From: Lachnospiraceae bacterium
GTDB taxonomy: Bacteria; Bacillota; Clostridia; Lachnospirales; Lachnospiraceae
DNA: 64,000 bases
Reading direction: 5' to 3'
Assembly: GCA_017518185.1 (NCBI GenBank)
Contig: JAFWWB010000059.1
Span: 1 to 64,000, forward strand
Under the pieces are notes generated by a model, which was not told the DNA's origin, ran no database searches, and saw only the letters and a program-made list of their open reading frames with translations. Position 1 is the stretch's first letter; every line of letters starts with the position of its first letter. The translations under genes were made by a program, and so were the position numbers. Shown piece by piece: positions 35,398-44,846 of the stretch.

Positions 35398-36831
35398 ATG
35401 AGAAAATTTATGGATAAGGATTTCATGCTGTATTCAGAGACAGCGAAGCATCTCTTTCATGACTACGCGGAAGCACTTCCCATCATCGATTATCATTGCC
35501 ACATATCCCCCAGAGAGATCTATGAGGACCGCAGGTACAACAACATAGCCGAGATCTGGCTTGGCGGAAAGCAGCCGGACGGTTCCTATTTCGGGGATCA
35601 TTACAAGTGGCGCGTGATGCGTTCCAACGGCGTATCCGAGGAGAGGATCACCGGAGACGCGGAACCCTATGAGAAATTCCTGGAATTTGCAAAGGCCCTT
35701 GAGATGGCCATCGGAAATCCCATGTATCACTGGTCGAATCTGGAGCTCAAGACCTATTTCGGCATCGACGAGCCTCTCTGTGAAGAGAATGCGAAGGCAA
35801 TCTGGGACAAGACCTCTAAGATGCTTCAGGAGGATCCTGAGCTTTCGGTCAGGGGCATCATACGCAAGTCTAATGTTAAGTATATCGGCACCACCGACGA
35901 TCCGGTGGACACTCTTGAATGGCACGAAAAACTCGCCGGCGAGGATCTGGGCTTCATGGTATGCCCCAGCTTCCGCCCTGATAAGGCGATAAACATCACC
36001 AAGGACGGTTTCGCGGATTACATCGCAAAGCTGGCAGCGAGCGTGGGTAAGGAAAGCCTGACGAGCACGAAGGAAGTATGCGACGCGCTGAACGAGCGCC
36101 TCGATCACTTCAAGGCCCACGGCTGCAAGGCTTCGGACCACGGTCTGGACTACATCATGTTCAGGAAGGGCAGCGACGCAGAGGCGGATGCCGCTCTTAA
36201 GAAAGCGCTGGCAGGCGAGGCCGTTACCGTGGAGGAGGCTGAGATCTACCAGACAAAGCTGCTCCTGTCGCTGGCAAGGAAGTATCACAAAGAGAACGTG
36301 GTCATGGAGCTCCACTATTCCTGCACCCGCAACGTGAACGGCAGGATGTTTAAGCTGGAGGGCCCCGATACGGGCTACGACATGATAGCAAAGAGCAGCT
36401 GCGGCGATGAGCTGGCCATGTTCTTTTCCGAGCTGGAGCTTACGGGAGAGCTTCCGAAGACCATCGTGTTCTCTCTGGATCACAACGATTTCAACCAGAT
36501 AACCACCTGTCTCGGGGCATTCCAGAGCGACGAGGTCCCCGGAAAGATGCAGCTGGGAGCTGCATGGTGGTTCCTGGACAGCAGGGACGGCATGGAGGAG
36601 CAGATGAAAGCTCTCGGTAATCTCGGACTTCTGGGCAACTTTGTGGGCATGCTCACGGATTCCCGTTCCTTCCTGAGCTACACCAGGCACGATTATTTCC
36701 GCCGCATCGCCTGCAACCTTATCGGGAAGTGGGTGGAGGACGGCGAATACCCGGCAAACGAAAAGAGTCTGAAGAAGATAGTGGAAGGGATCTCATACAA
36801 CAACGCAGCGAGATATTTCAACATAGAGTGA
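35398..36831 (+). CDS. uxaC: Glucuronate/galacturonate isomerase UxaC
   Basis: 477 residues; isomerises D-galacturonate to D-tagaturonate (and glucuronate to fructuronate), first step of cytoplasmic hexuronate use. TIM-barrel metal-hydrolase relative with the H33-x-H35 motif (DYHCHISP) near the N-terminus and FSLDHNDFNQ late in the chain. GCAGGAGGG precedes the ATG. First gene of the uronate operon, controlled by operator 2. Confidence 0.96.
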   Translation: MRKFMDKDFMLYSETAKHLFHDYAEALPIIDYHCHISPREIYEDRRYNNIAEIWLGGKQPDGSYFGDHYKWRVMRSNGVSEERITGDAEPYEKFLEFAKALEMAIGNPMYHWSNLELKTYFGIDEPLCEENAKAIWDKTSKMLQEDPELSVRGIIRKSNVKYIGTTDDPVDTLEWHEKLAGEDLGFMVCPSFRPDKAINITKDGFADYIAKLAASVGKESLTSTKEVCDALNERLDHFKAHGCKASDHGLDYIMFRKGSDAEADAALKKALAGEAVTVEEAEIYQTKLLLSLARKYHKENVVMELHYSCTRNVNGRMFKLEGPDTGYDMIAKSSCGDELAMFFSELELTGELPKTIVFSLDHNDFNQITTCLGAFQSDEVPGKMQLGAAWWFLDSRDGMEEQMKALGNLGLLGNFVGMLTDSRSFLSYTRHDYFRRIACNLIGKWVEDGEYPANEKSLKKIVEGISYNNAARYFNIE

Positions 36832-36876
36832 AGGCTGCGGTATCGTTCGGAGTCCCGGTAACAGAGGAGAATAAAA

Positions 36877-38364
36877 ATGGCAAAGCTGAATTATGAAGTG
36901 TTGGAAAAGTCAGGTTATGACGGATATATCCTGAAGGATGCTCCCGTAAAGCTCCTGCAGTTCGGGGAGGGAAATTTCCTCAGGGCCTTCGTGGACTATT
37001 TCTTTGATATGTCAAACGAAAAGGCCGGCTGGAACGGCAAGATAGCCCTGCTCCAGCCCATCGCGCAGGGCCTTTCCGATATGATAAACGAGCAGGAGGG
37101 ACTCTACACCCTCTATCTGAGAGGCTCGGAGAACGGAGAGAAGGTTGACCGCAAGCGTGTCATCTCCGTATGCAGCGGCTGCAGCAATCCCTACACTGAG
37201 TGGGACAAGGTCATAGAGCTTGCAAAGAGCGATGATCTGGAATACGTGGCCAGCAACACCACTGAGGCGGGCATAGTATACGATGCGGATTCGAAGCCGG
37301 ACCAGCAGCCGCCCGTATCTTTCCCGGCAAAGCTGGCGGTGCTCCTTCATGAGCGTTTCCTTGCGGGAAAGAAAGGACTTGTTATCCTTTCCTGCGAGCT
37401 CATCGACAACAACGGCAAGGAGCTTCAGAAGATAATCGAGCGTCACACCGCAGAGTGGGGCTGGGAGACGGAGTTTAAGAAGTGGCTGGAGGAAGAATGT
37501 CTTTTCTGCTCTACACTGGTGGACCGCATCGTTCCCGGACGCATCCGCGATCCCAAAGAGGTGGAGGAACTTGAAAAGATAAACGGCTATGAGGATCCGT
37601 TGCTGGATGTGGGCGAGGTCTTCGGCGTATGGTATATAGAAGGACCGCAGTGGCTGGAGGAGAAGCTGCCTTTCAAAAAGGCTGGAGTCAACGTTCATGT
37701 GGTACCGGACGTCACGCCTTACAAGAAGAGGAAGGTGCGCATCCTCAACGGCGCCCACACCGGCTTCGTGCTGGGAGCCTATCTCTCCGGGCAGGACATC
37801 GTCAGGGACTGCATGCACAACGAGACCATAAAGGGCTTCATGAACAAGATGCTCTTTGAGGAAGTCATCCCCGTGCTGCCCCTTGATAAGAAGGACTGTG
37901 ATGATTTCGCGGCGGCAGTTACCGACCGTTTCAACAATCCCTTCGTGAATCACGAGCTTATGAGCATATCACTTAATTCCACTTCCAAGTGGAAGGCAAG
38001 GAACATGCCCTCCTTCCTTGAATATATCGAAAAGTTCGGGAAGCTCCCGGCAGCGCTCACCATGAGCCTTGCAGCTTATATAGCCTTTTATTCAACGGGC
38101 ATAGCAAGACGCGAAGCCGACAGCCTCATCTGCGTGCGCCCGAAGGGGAATGAATACAAGGTGCAGGATGACGGCTGGGTGCTGGACTTCTATTACGAGC
38201 ACAGAGATGCCGCTGACGCGGAACTTGTAAAGGCAGTGCTCTCCAATGAGAAGATGTGGGACAGGGATCTGACAAAGATCGAAGGCCTCTATGACACCGT
38301 GCTGGCGGACCTTAAGAAGATACGTGAGGATGGAGCCGAGGCCGCCTATAAGAGTGTGCTCTGA
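36877..38364 (+). CDS. uxaB: Tagaturonate reductase (altronate oxidoreductase)
   Basis: 495 residues of the polyol-specific long-chain dehydrogenase family; reduces tagaturonate to altronate with NADH. The N-terminal LLQFGEGNFLRAF nucleotide-binding start and central KVRILNGAHT with the catalytic Lys region are characteristic. Fructuronate reductase (UxuB) is a relative, but the following altronate dehydratase favours UxaB. Placed 45 bases after uxaC with AGAGGAG before the ATG. Confidence 0.93.
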   Translation: MAKLNYEVLEKSGYDGYILKDAPVKLLQFGEGNFLRAFVDYFFDMSNEKAGWNGKIALLQPIAQGLSDMINEQEGLYTLYLRGSENGEKVDRKRVISVCSGCSNPYTEWDKVIELAKSDDLEYVASNTTEAGIVYDADSKPDQQPPVSFPAKLAVLLHERFLAGKKGLVILSCELIDNNGKELQKIIERHTAEWGWETEFKKWLEEECLFCSTLVDRIVPGRIRDPKEVEELEKINGYEDPLLDVGEVFGVWYIEGPQWLEEKLPFKKAGVNVHVVPDVTPYKKRKVRILNGAHTGFVLGAYLSGQDIVRDCMHNETIKGFMNKMLFEEVIPVLPLDKKDCDDFAAAVTDRFNNPFVNHELMSISLNSTSKWKARNMPSFLEYIEKFGKLPAALTMSLAAYIAFYSTGIARREADSLICVRPKGNEYKVQDDGWVLDFYYEHRDAADAELVKAVLSNEKMWDRDLTKIEGLYDTVLADLKKIREDGAEAAYKSVL

Positions 38365-38376
38365 GCCGGAGGAAGA

Positions 38377-39855
38377 ATGCAGATAATAAAGATACATCCC
38401 CTTGATAATGTGGCTGTGGCGCTGGAAGATATCCCGGCCGGAGCGGAGCTTTCTGCGGAAGGCGTGAGCATAAGGGCCGCGGAGCCGGTGGCGCGGGGGC
38501 ATAAGATAGCCCTTAAGCCTATCCGCAAAGGGGAAGAGATAATAAAATACGGCGTGACCATAGCCGGCGCCACGGAGGATATAGCGGTGGGGCAGTGGGT
38601 CCACAGCCATAACGCGAAGACCCTCTTAAATGAAGGCGGCGAATATAAATATGATCATAAGGTATATGCGCTGCCGGAGGTGGCCGAAAGGAGCTTTAAG
38701 GGCTTCAGGCGCAGGGACGGCAGGGCGGCTATCCGGAACGAGATCTGGATCGTGCCCATAGTGGGCTGTGTCAACGGGATCGCAAAACAGATCGCGGACA
38801 GTACACAGGTGCTTGTGAAAGATACCCTTGAGGGTATATACTATTGGGGGCATCCCTTCGGCTGTTCACAGCTAGGAGGTGACCTGGAACAGACTAAAAA
38901 GCTTCTTGCGGCGCTGGTGCGTCATCCCAATGCAGCCGGCGTGCTTTGCCTGGAGCTGGGTTGCGAGAACCTGACCCACGAGCTCTTTACGGAGGAGCTG
39001 GGAGAGTACGATCCCGAAAGGGTGAAGTTCCTGCGCTGTCAGGATGTCAGCGACGACGTGGCGGAAGGCGTTAAGCTGGTCACGGAGCTGGCGGAGTACG
39101 CATACGGTTTTGAAAGGGAAGACATACCTGCCTCCGAGCTGGTGGTGGGGATGAAGTGCGGAGGCAGCGACGGTATGAGCGGCATCACCGCAAATCCCGC
39201 GGTGGGACGTTTCTCCGACAGGCTCATTGCCCTGGGAGGCTCCACGGTGCTCACCGAGGTACCTGAGATGTTCGGGGCGGAGAACATACTCTTCAGCCGC
39301 TGTGAAAATGAAGAGGTGTTTGGCAAAGCCGTTAAGATGGTGAACGATTTCAAGGATTATTTCGTGAGCCACGGACAGGTGGTATACGAGAATCCCAGCC
39401 CCGGGAACAAGGCGGGAGGGATCACCACCCTAGAGGACAAGTCCTGCGGCTGTGTCCAGAAGGGTGGCAGCGCACAGATAGTGGACGTGCTCTCCTATGC
39501 CGAAACGGTGACGAAGAAGGGGCTTAATCTTTTAAGCGGACCCGGGAATGATCTGGTGTCGGCAACAGCCCTTACGGCAGCAGGCGCACATCTGATACTC
39601 TTTACAACAGGACGCGGAACTCCATTTGGTGCGCCGGCGCCTACGGTAAAGATAAGCACGAACACCGCTCTCTTTGAAAAGAAGGGGAGCTGGATCGACT
39701 TCAATGCCGGGACCGTGGCTGAGGGCGAGAGCCTGGACGACGCAGGTGACAGGCTGCTGGAGCTGGTGCTTGAGATCGCCGGCGGCAGGAAGACAAAGTC
39801 GGAAGAAGCCGGAATAAGGGAAATATCCATCTTTAAAGATGGGGTTGTATTATAG
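38377..39855 (+). CDS. uxaA: Altronate dehydratase
   Basis: 492 residues; dehydrates D-altronate to 2-keto-3-deoxygluconate with a metal cofactor. The N-terminal ~95 residues form the SAF-like domain (LEDIPAGAEL...GHKIALKPI) and the rest the large UxaA domain (IVPIVGCVNG, LGCENL, MKCGGSDGMSG, CGCVQKGG). Both are fused in one chain, the full-length form. Twelve bases after uxaB. Confidence 0.96.
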   Translation: MQIIKIHPLDNVAVALEDIPAGAELSAEGVSIRAAEPVARGHKIALKPIRKGEEIIKYGVTIAGATEDIAVGQWVHSHNAKTLLNEGGEYKYDHKVYALPEVAERSFKGFRRRDGRAAIRNEIWIVPIVGCVNGIAKQIADSTQVLVKDTLEGIYYWGHPFGCSQLGGDLEQTKKLLAALVRHPNAAGVLCLELGCENLTHELFTEELGEYDPERVKFLRCQDVSDDVAEGVKLVTELAEYAYGFEREDIPASELVVGMKCGGSDGMSGITANPAVGRFSDRLIALGGSTVLTEVPEMFGAENILFSRCENEEVFGKAVKMVNDFKDYFVSHGQVVYENPSPGNKAGGITTLEDKSCGCVQKGGSAQIVDVLSYAETVTKKGLNLLSGPGNDLVSATALTAAGAHLILFTTGRGTPFGAPAPTVKISTNTALFEKKGSWIDFNAGTVAEGESLDDAGDRLLELVLEIAGGRKTKSEEAGIREISIFKDGVVL

Positions 39856-39894
39856 GAAAGTGCACTGCACACTAATTAAGGAGGGTTATAGATT

Positions 39895-40878
39895 ATGTTC
39901 GGATTCGGAGCAATGATCCAGAAGCTGAAGGCAAATCCCAAGACCATAGTCCTCACTGAGGGCGAGGATCCGAGGATACTGGAGGCTGCCAGCCGTCTGC
40001 TGGCCAGCAACTTCCTGACGCCCATACTTCTGGGAGACGAGCAGGTGGTCTCATCGGCAGCTGAGGAGGCAGGCTATAATATCAGAGGGGCCACGATCAT
40101 CGATCCCCTCAAATATGAAAGGCTTGACGAGGTCACCCAGGAATTTTACGAGATCCGTAAGGAAAAGGGCATGACCATGGAGAAGGCCGCAAAGACCATG
40201 CAGCAGCGCAACTATTTCGGTACCATGCTTGTGAAGATGGGCATCGCGGACTGCCTTCTGGGCGGCGCTACCTATTCCACGGCGGATACCGTGAGGCCGG
40301 CTCTCCAGATAATCAAGACCAAGCCCAGCAATTCCATAGTGTCGTCCTGTTTCATACTTGTCCGTCCCGGCGCGACCGGTGAGAACGAAGTGCTGGCAAT
40401 GGCGGACTGCGCCATCAATATACAGCCCAGCGAGGACGAGCTGGTGGAGATCTGCGGGGAGACCATCAACTGCGCAAGGATATTCGGCGTGGATCCCAAG
40501 GTGGCATTCTTAAGCTATTCCACACTGGGCTCCGGCAAGGGTGATTCCGTGGACAAGATGAGGAATGCGGCGCAGAAGGCAAAGGAAGAGTTCCCGGATG
40601 TGCCCATTGACGGCGAGTTCCAGTTCGATACCGCCGTGTCGCCCCGTGTGGCAAGGCAGAAGGCTCCCGGAAGCGGAGTGGCAGGCTATGCCAACACCTT
40701 CATCTTCCCCGACATCAATGCAGGCAACCTGGGCTACAAGATCGCACAGCGCATGGGTAACTTCGAAGCCTACGGTCCCATTCTTCTGGGCCTTAACGCA
40801 CAGATCAATGACCTGTCCCGCGGCTGTAACGCACTGGAGGTCTACTCGATGGCGATAATCACGGCAGCGCTGACCTGA
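39895..40878 (+). CDS. pta: Phosphate acetyltransferase
   Basis: 327 residues, the short Pta form without the DRTGG domain; converts acetyl-CoA and phosphate to acetyl phosphate. Signatures: TEGEDPRILEAA, GGATYSTADTVRP, SSCFIL, VDGEFQFD-like and PDINAGNLGYKI. TAAGGAGGG precedes the ATG. It lies inside the uronate operon although its partner ackA is on the other side of the regulator, so uronate breakdown and acetate formation appear to be co-induced. Confidence 0.94.
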   Translation: MFGFGAMIQKLKANPKTIVLTEGEDPRILEAASRLLASNFLTPILLGDEQVVSSAAEEAGYNIRGATIIDPLKYERLDEVTQEFYEIRKEKGMTMEKAAKTMQQRNYFGTMLVKMGIADCLLGGATYSTADTVRPALQIIKTKPSNSIVSSCFILVRPGATGENEVLAMADCAINIQPSEDELVEICGETINCARIFGVDPKVAFLSYSTLGSGKGDSVDKMRNAAQKAKEEFPDVPIDGEFQFDTAVSPRVARQKAPGSGVAGYANTFIFPDINAGNLGYKIAQRMGNFEAYGPILLGLNAQINDLSRGCNALEVYSMAIITAALT

Positions 40879-40903
40879 GTAATTATATAGAAGGAGGTAA
40901 AAA

Positions 40904-41767
40904 ATGGAACTAAGGACAGCAGCATCCCCCAGAGATGTAAAGTATTATGATACCGCACGGCTGAGAAGTGAATTTCTGGTCGAGAAGGTTTTTCATGAGG
41001 ATGAGATCTATCTGGTGTACAGCCACATAGACCGTATAATCTTCGGCAGCGCCATGCCGGTGAAGCAGGCGCTTAAGCTCACGGCAGGTGATGAGCTCAG
41101 GGCGGAGTACTTCCTTCAGCGCCGTGAGATGGGTGTGATCAACATAGGCGGCGCCGGCAGCATCACCATAGACGGAAAGAAGTACAGCGTCATTTCCCGT
41201 GACGGCATGTACATAGGCATGGGCGCAAAGGATATCGTCTTCGAGAGCGATGATCCGGCAAATCCCGCCAAGTTCTATATCAATTCTGCACCTGCCCACA
41301 GGACCTGCCCCACGGTACTTATAAAGAGGGAAGGAACAGCCGGTGAAGGCGAGGTAGTAATCAAGGAAGAAAACAAGAAGCATCTGGGCTGCATGGAAGA
41401 TTCCAATGAACGTACCATAAATAAGTACATTCTCCCCGGCCAGGTGGAGAGCTGCCAGCTGGAGATGGGCATGACCTGCCTTGAACCCGGCAGCGTCTGG
41501 AATACCATGCCCTGCCATACACATGACAGGCGCATGGAGGTATATCTGTACTTCGACCTCCCCGAGGACGCGTTTGTGATGCATTACATGGGCGAGCCCC
41601 AGGAGACAAGGCATATAGTAATGAGGAACGAGCAGGCAGTCATAAGCCCCAGCTGGTCCATTCATTCGGGAGCCGGTTCACGCAACTATACCTTTATATG
41701 GGGCATGGTTGGCGAGAACCAGGATTTCGATGATATGGATGGGGTGAGAAATCAGGATCTGATGTAG
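40904..41767 (+). CDS. kduI: 5-dehydro-4-deoxy-D-glucuronate isomerase KduI
   Basis: 287-residue two-cupin protein; converts 4-deoxy-L-threo-5-hexosulose uronate, the product of pectate-lyase oligomers, to 2,5-diketo-3-deoxygluconate. The zinc ligands are visible as H205-x-H207 with E212 ([14 protein letters not shown]) and H254 (SIHSGAG). AGAAGGAGG precedes the ATG. Its presence means the cell takes up unsaturated uronides, so a pectate lyase should exist elsewhere. Confidence 0.95.
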   Translation: MELRTAASPRDVKYYDTARLRSEFLVEKVFHEDEIYLVYSHIDRIIFGSAMPVKQALKLTAGDELRAEYFLQRREMGVINIGGAGSITIDGKKYSVISRDGMYIGMGAKDIVFESDDPANPAKFYINSAPAHRTCPTVLIKREGTAGEGEVVIKEENKKHLGCMEDSNERTINKYILPGQVESCQLEMGMTCLEPGSVWNTMPCHTHDRRMEVYLYFDLPEDAFVMHYMGEPQETRHIVMRNEQAVISPSWSIHSGAGSRNYTFIWGMVGENQDFDDMDGVRNQDLM

Positions 41768-41787
41768 GCAGGTAGAAATGAGGATAA

Positions 41788-41888
41788 GATCCCTCGACTA
41801 CGCTTCGCTTCGCTCGGGATGACAGAAGGAATGTAACATATTTTGTCATCCTGAGCGGAGCGGCCACAGGCCGCGGAGTCGAAGGATC
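41788..41888. repeat. Inverted pair of REP-like repeats, copies 2 and 3
   Basis: Copy 2 (41788-41824) runs GATCCCTCGACT to CTCGGGATGACA; copy 3 (41844-41888) is the reverse orientation, TGTCATCCTGAGC to GAAGGATC, with an internal GCGGCC/GGCCGC stem. Together they can fold into a long hairpin inside the uronate mRNA, between kduI and kduD. Confidence 0.85.
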
Positions 41889-41916
41889 TTAACAACAAGA
41901 ACAGGAGGAAAATAAA

Positions 41917-42783
41917 ATGGGTGTAATGGAGAAATTCCGTCTCGACGGCAAGGTGGCCTGGATCACGGGCGCCAGCTACGGCCTGGGAATGGCCTATGCC
42001 AAGGCTTACGCCGAAGCGGGAGCAAAGATCGTTTTCAATGATGTTAATCCCGATAATTTCGCAAGAGGAGTAGAGGAATACAAAAAGGCAGGCATCGACG
42101 CCTACGGCGCCATCTGCGATGTGACCAAAGAGGATCAGGTGGCACAGTTCGTAAAGGATGTGGAAGCCAACGTGGGTCCCATAGATATCCTTGTCAATAA
42201 CGCGGGCATAATCAAGCGCATCCCCATGCACGAGATGGCTCTCAAGGACTGGCAGCTGGTCATCGATATCGACCTTACAGGTCCCTTCATCTGCTCAAAG
42301 GCAGTGCTTCCCCATATGATGGAGCAGAGGAGCGGTAAGATCATCAACGCCTGCTCCATGATGAGCGAATTCGGACGTGAGACCGTATCCGCATATGCGG
42401 CTGCAAAGGGCGGCCTAAAGATGCTGACCAGGAATATCTGCTCCGAATACGGACAGTACAACATACAGTGCAACGCCATAGGACCCGGCTATATAGCCAC
42501 ACCCCAGACAGCGCCTCTCCGTGAGAGACAGGAGGACGGCTCCATGCATCCCTTCGACCGTTTCATCCGTTCCAAGACCCCCGCACAGCGCTGGGGCCAT
42601 ACTGAGGACCTGATGGGACTGGCGGTATTCCTGGCTTCCCCTGCTTCCGATTTCATCAACGGACAGGTGGTCTACATCGACGGCGGTATCTCGGCCTACA
42701 TCGGCCAGGATCCCTCGAACCTGGATGAGAGCAAGTTCGCGGCTGAGGAAGAGGTTGAAGGGGATATTAAGGTAAAGGATTAA
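41917..42783 (+). CDS. kduD: 2-keto-3-deoxygluconate oxidoreductase (KduD-type SDR)
   Basis: 288-residue classical SDR. Cofactor motif TGASYGLG (17-24), NNAG, catalytic S-Y-x3-K as SAYAAAK, and a C-terminal DGGISAYIG tail. In this setting it should reduce 2,5-diketo-3-deoxygluconate to 2-keto-3-deoxygluconate. Gluconate 5-dehydrogenases look nearly the same, so the KduD assignment rests partly on kduI upstream and kdgK downstream. An acidic C-terminal extension of about 25 residues is unusual. AGGAGG precedes the ATG. Confidence 0.85.
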   Translation: MGVMEKFRLDGKVAWITGASYGLGMAYAKAYAEAGAKIVFNDVNPDNFARGVEEYKKAGIDAYGAICDVTKEDQVAQFVKDVEANVGPIDILVNNAGIIKRIPMHEMALKDWQLVIDIDLTGPFICSKAVLPHMMEQRSGKIINACSMMSEFGRETVSAYAAAKGGLKMLTRNICSEYGQYNIQCNAIGPGYIATPQTAPLRERQEDGSMHPFDRFIRSKTPAQRWGHTEDLMGLAVFLASPASDFINGQVVYIDGGISAYIGQDPSNLDESKFAAEEEVEGDIKVKD

Positions 42784-42788
42784 GAAAA

Positions 42789-42815
42789 GATCCCCCGGCT
42801 TCGCTCGGGTTGACA
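42789..42815 (+). repeat. REP-like repeat, short copy 4
   Basis: A shortened version: GATCCCCCGGCTTCGCTCGG followed by GTTGACA, between kduD and kdgK. The internal stem is only CCGG-type. It sits just before the kdgK ribosome site (TGGAGGA). Confidence 0.7.
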
Positions 42816-42831
42816 GAATGGAGGATAATAT

Positions 42832-43929
42832 ATGAATCTGAATCTCAGAGACAGTAAAGACTGCAAATATGACGCCGTATCACTTGGGGAGATAATGCTC
42901 CGCCTGGATCCCGGCGAGGGCCGCATCCGCACCGCAAGGCACTTCACTGCCTGGGAAGGCGGCGGCGAGTATAACGTGATCCGCGGCCTTCATAAGTGCT
43001 TCGGCCTCAATACCGCTGTTATCACCGCTTTTGCGGATAACGAAGTGGGAAAGCTCATGAAGGACCTGATCGAGCAGGGCGGCGTGGACACTTCCCTTAT
43101 ATATTGGAAGAAAACCGACGGCATAGGACGCATCTGCCGCAACGGCCTGAACTTTACTGAGAGGGGCTTCGGCATAAGAGGCGCCGTGGGCTGCAGTGAC
43201 AGAGCCAATACTGCCATCAGCCAGGCTACCGCAGCCGATTTCGATTTTGACTATATCTTCGGAGAACTGGGGGTGCGCTGGCTCCACACCGGCGGTATCT
43301 ACGCGGCGCTTTCCGAACAGGCCTGCGAAACGGTCATAGCCGCCTGCAAAGCCGCAAAGAAGTACGGCACTGTCGTTTCCTATGATCTGAACTACAGGCC
43401 TTCCATGTGGAGCGCTATCGGCGGACAGGCCAAGGCCCAGGAAGTGAATAAGGAAGTGGCAAAGTATGTGGACGTCATGATAGGCAACGAAGAAGATTTC
43501 ACCGCCTGCCTCGGCTTCAAGATCGAAGGCAACGATGAGAACCTGAAGGAGCTGAACCTTGACGGCTACAACAAGATGATCTGCGAGGCGGCCAAGACCT
43601 ATCCCAACTTCAAGGTGGTTGCTACTACCCTCAGGACCGTGCGGACCGCTACGGTGAATGACTGGAAGGCCATCTGCTGGGCGGACGGCGAGATAAAGAT
43701 GAGCAAGGAGTACAATGGTCTTGAGATAATGGACAGAGTGGGCGGCGGCGATTCCTTCGCCAGCGGCCTTGTCTACGGCCTCATGACCACAGGCGATGCT
43801 GAAAAGGCAGTAAATTACGGAGCAGCCCACGGCGCTCTGGCAATGACCACACCCGGCGACACTTCCATGGCTTCTAAGGAGGAAGTGGAGGCTATTATGG
43901 GCGGCGCAGGAGCGAGAGTGAAGAGGTAG
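42832..43929 (+). CDS. kdgK: 2-keto-3-deoxygluconate kinase (PfkB family)
   Basis: 365-residue ribokinase-fold sugar kinase that would phosphorylate 2-keto-3-deoxygluconate to KDPG. The N-terminal SLGEIMLRLDP is typical of KdgK-like proteins; the C-terminal PfkB signature DRVGGGDSFASG holds the catalytic D307. It is longer than E. coli KdgK (about 310) with an insertion around residues 185-250. The next gene, KDPG aldolase, starts four bases later. Confidence 0.92.
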   Translation: MNLNLRDSKDCKYDAVSLGEIMLRLDPGEGRIRTARHFTAWEGGGEYNVIRGLHKCFGLNTAVITAFADNEVGKLMKDLIEQGGVDTSLIYWKKTDGIGRICRNGLNFTERGFGIRGAVGCSDRANTAISQATAADFDFDYIFGELGVRWLHTGGIYAALSEQACETVIAACKAAKKYGTVVSYDLNYRPSMWSAIGGQAKAQEVNKEVAKYVDVMIGNEEDFTACLGFKIEGNDENLKELNLDGYNKMICEAAKTYPNFKVVATTLRTVRTATVNDWKAICWADGEIKMSKEYNGLEIMDRVGGGDSFASGLVYGLMTTGDAEKAVNYGAAHGALAMTTPGDTSMASKEEVEAIMGGAGARVKR

Positions 43930-43933
43930 GATT

Positions 43934-44572
43934 ATGAGTGATGTATTTGAAAAGTTTGAGAAGATAGGCATTATCCCTGTGGTGGTGCTGAATGACGCGA
44001 AGGATGCGGAGCCTCTCGGCCGTGCCCTTATGGAGGGCGGCCTGCCCGCGGCAGAGGTGACCTTCCGCACAGCGGCAGCCGAGGAGAGTATACGCATTAT
44101 GGCGGAAAAGTTCCCCGACATGCTGGTGGGAGCCGGCACCGTCCTCACAAAGGATCAGGTGGACAGAGCGGCAGCAGCCGGAGCGAAGTTCATCGTATCA
44201 CCGGGCTTTGACGCGGAGATCGTGAAGTACTGTCAGGAAAAGGACATACCCGTATGCCCCGGCACCCAGACGGCAACGGAGATGATCGCGGCCCTGAACC
44301 TGGGGCTCGATAAGGTGAAGTTCTTCCCGGCGGAAAACGCGGGCGGCCTGAAGATGATAAAGGCCATAGGAGCAGCTCTCACCGCACTGCGCTTTATGCC
44401 CACCGGCGGCATCAATGCCGACAACGTTAAGGAATACCTGAAGGATCCGAAGATCTTCTGCTGCGGAGGCTCCTGGATGGTGAAGGGCGACATGATAAAA
44501 GCCGGAGAATTCGATAAGATCCGGGAAAAGGTGGCCGAGGCAGCCGCTATAGTGAAAGAAATAAGAGGATGA
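43934..44572 (+). CDS. eda: KDPG / 4-hydroxy-2-oxoglutarate aldolase
   Basis: 212-residue class I aldolase; splits 2-keto-3-deoxy-6-phosphogluconate into pyruvate and glyceraldehyde-3-phosphate, closing the pathway. E41 and R45 in AEVTFRT and the Schiff-base K129 in KVKFFPAE are present, as is GTVLT and the PTGGI phosphate site. Last gene of the uronate operon; a strong terminator follows at 44617. Confidence 0.96.
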   Translation: MSDVFEKFEKIGIIPVVVLNDAKDAEPLGRALMEGGLPAAEVTFRTAAAEESIRIMAEKFPDMLVGAGTVLTKDQVDRAAAAGAKFIVSPGFDAEIVKYCQEKDIPVCPGTQTATEMIAALNLGLDKVKFFPAENAGGLKMIKAIGAALTALRFMPTGGINADNVKEYLKDPKIFCCGGSWMVKGDMIKAGEFDKIREKVAEAAAIVKEIRG

Positions 44573-44577
44573 AGCCA

Positions 44578-44598
44578 CAGCCGGGGACTTTCCGGCTG
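44578..44598 (+). other. Hairpin after eda
   Basis: CAGCCGG pairs with CCGGCTG around a seven-base loop, just before the intrinsic terminator. It may protect the mRNA 3' end. Confidence 0.5.
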
Positions 44599-44616
44599 CC
44601 CAAAATGCATCTTCCG

Positions 44617-44655
44617 AATGCGCCGGAAGGGACGCCCCCCGGCGCATTTTAATTA
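44617..44655 (+). terminator. Intrinsic terminator of the uronate operon
   Basis: A perfect 10-bp stem (AATGCGCCGG at 44617-44626 with CCGGCGCATT at 44639-44648) followed by TTAATTATTT. Ends the uxaC-eda transcript. Confidence 0.88.
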
Positions 44656-44676
44656 TTTGAAAAATTTTTCAGATCT

Positions 44677-44705
44677 ACCCCGTTTTTTTTACCCCACTTT
44701 TCGAA
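44677..44705 (+). promoter_or_regulatory. Possible sigma-I promoter upstream of sigI
   Basis: ACCCC at 44677-44681 (and again at 44691-44695) with CGAA at 44702-44705. Sigma-I promoters of Bacillus and Clostridium are described with ACCCC-like -35 and CGAA -10 elements. The spacing here (20 bases from the first, six from the second) is not clearly right, so this is a weak call for autoregulation. Confidence 0.35.
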
Positions 44706-44773
44706 TATATTAGTATGAGCGTTGAAGATCCGCCCGGACGATGGCTCAACGGACGGATAAAAAGGATGCAAGG

Positions 44774-44802
44774 TTTACATCCGGAGGCCTCTGTATTATA
44801 AT
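44774..44802 (+). promoter_or_regulatory. Sigma-A promoter of sigI-rsgI
   Basis: TTTACA (44774-44779), 17 bases, TATAAT (44797-44802), 44 bases before the sigI ATG. Confidence 0.8.
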
Positions 44803-44846
44803 GAGCGAAAGTCTTACTACTATTATAAGAAGGGGACAGCCGGAAA

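Noticed and set aside
35434..36690. 418-codon open frame antisense to uxaC
   Set aside because: It mirrors the codon pattern of uxaC, has no ribosome site and no recognisable domain.
38377..38640. Separate SAF-domain gene before uxaA
   Set aside because: The frame is continuous into the large UxaA domain, so it is one fused enzyme.
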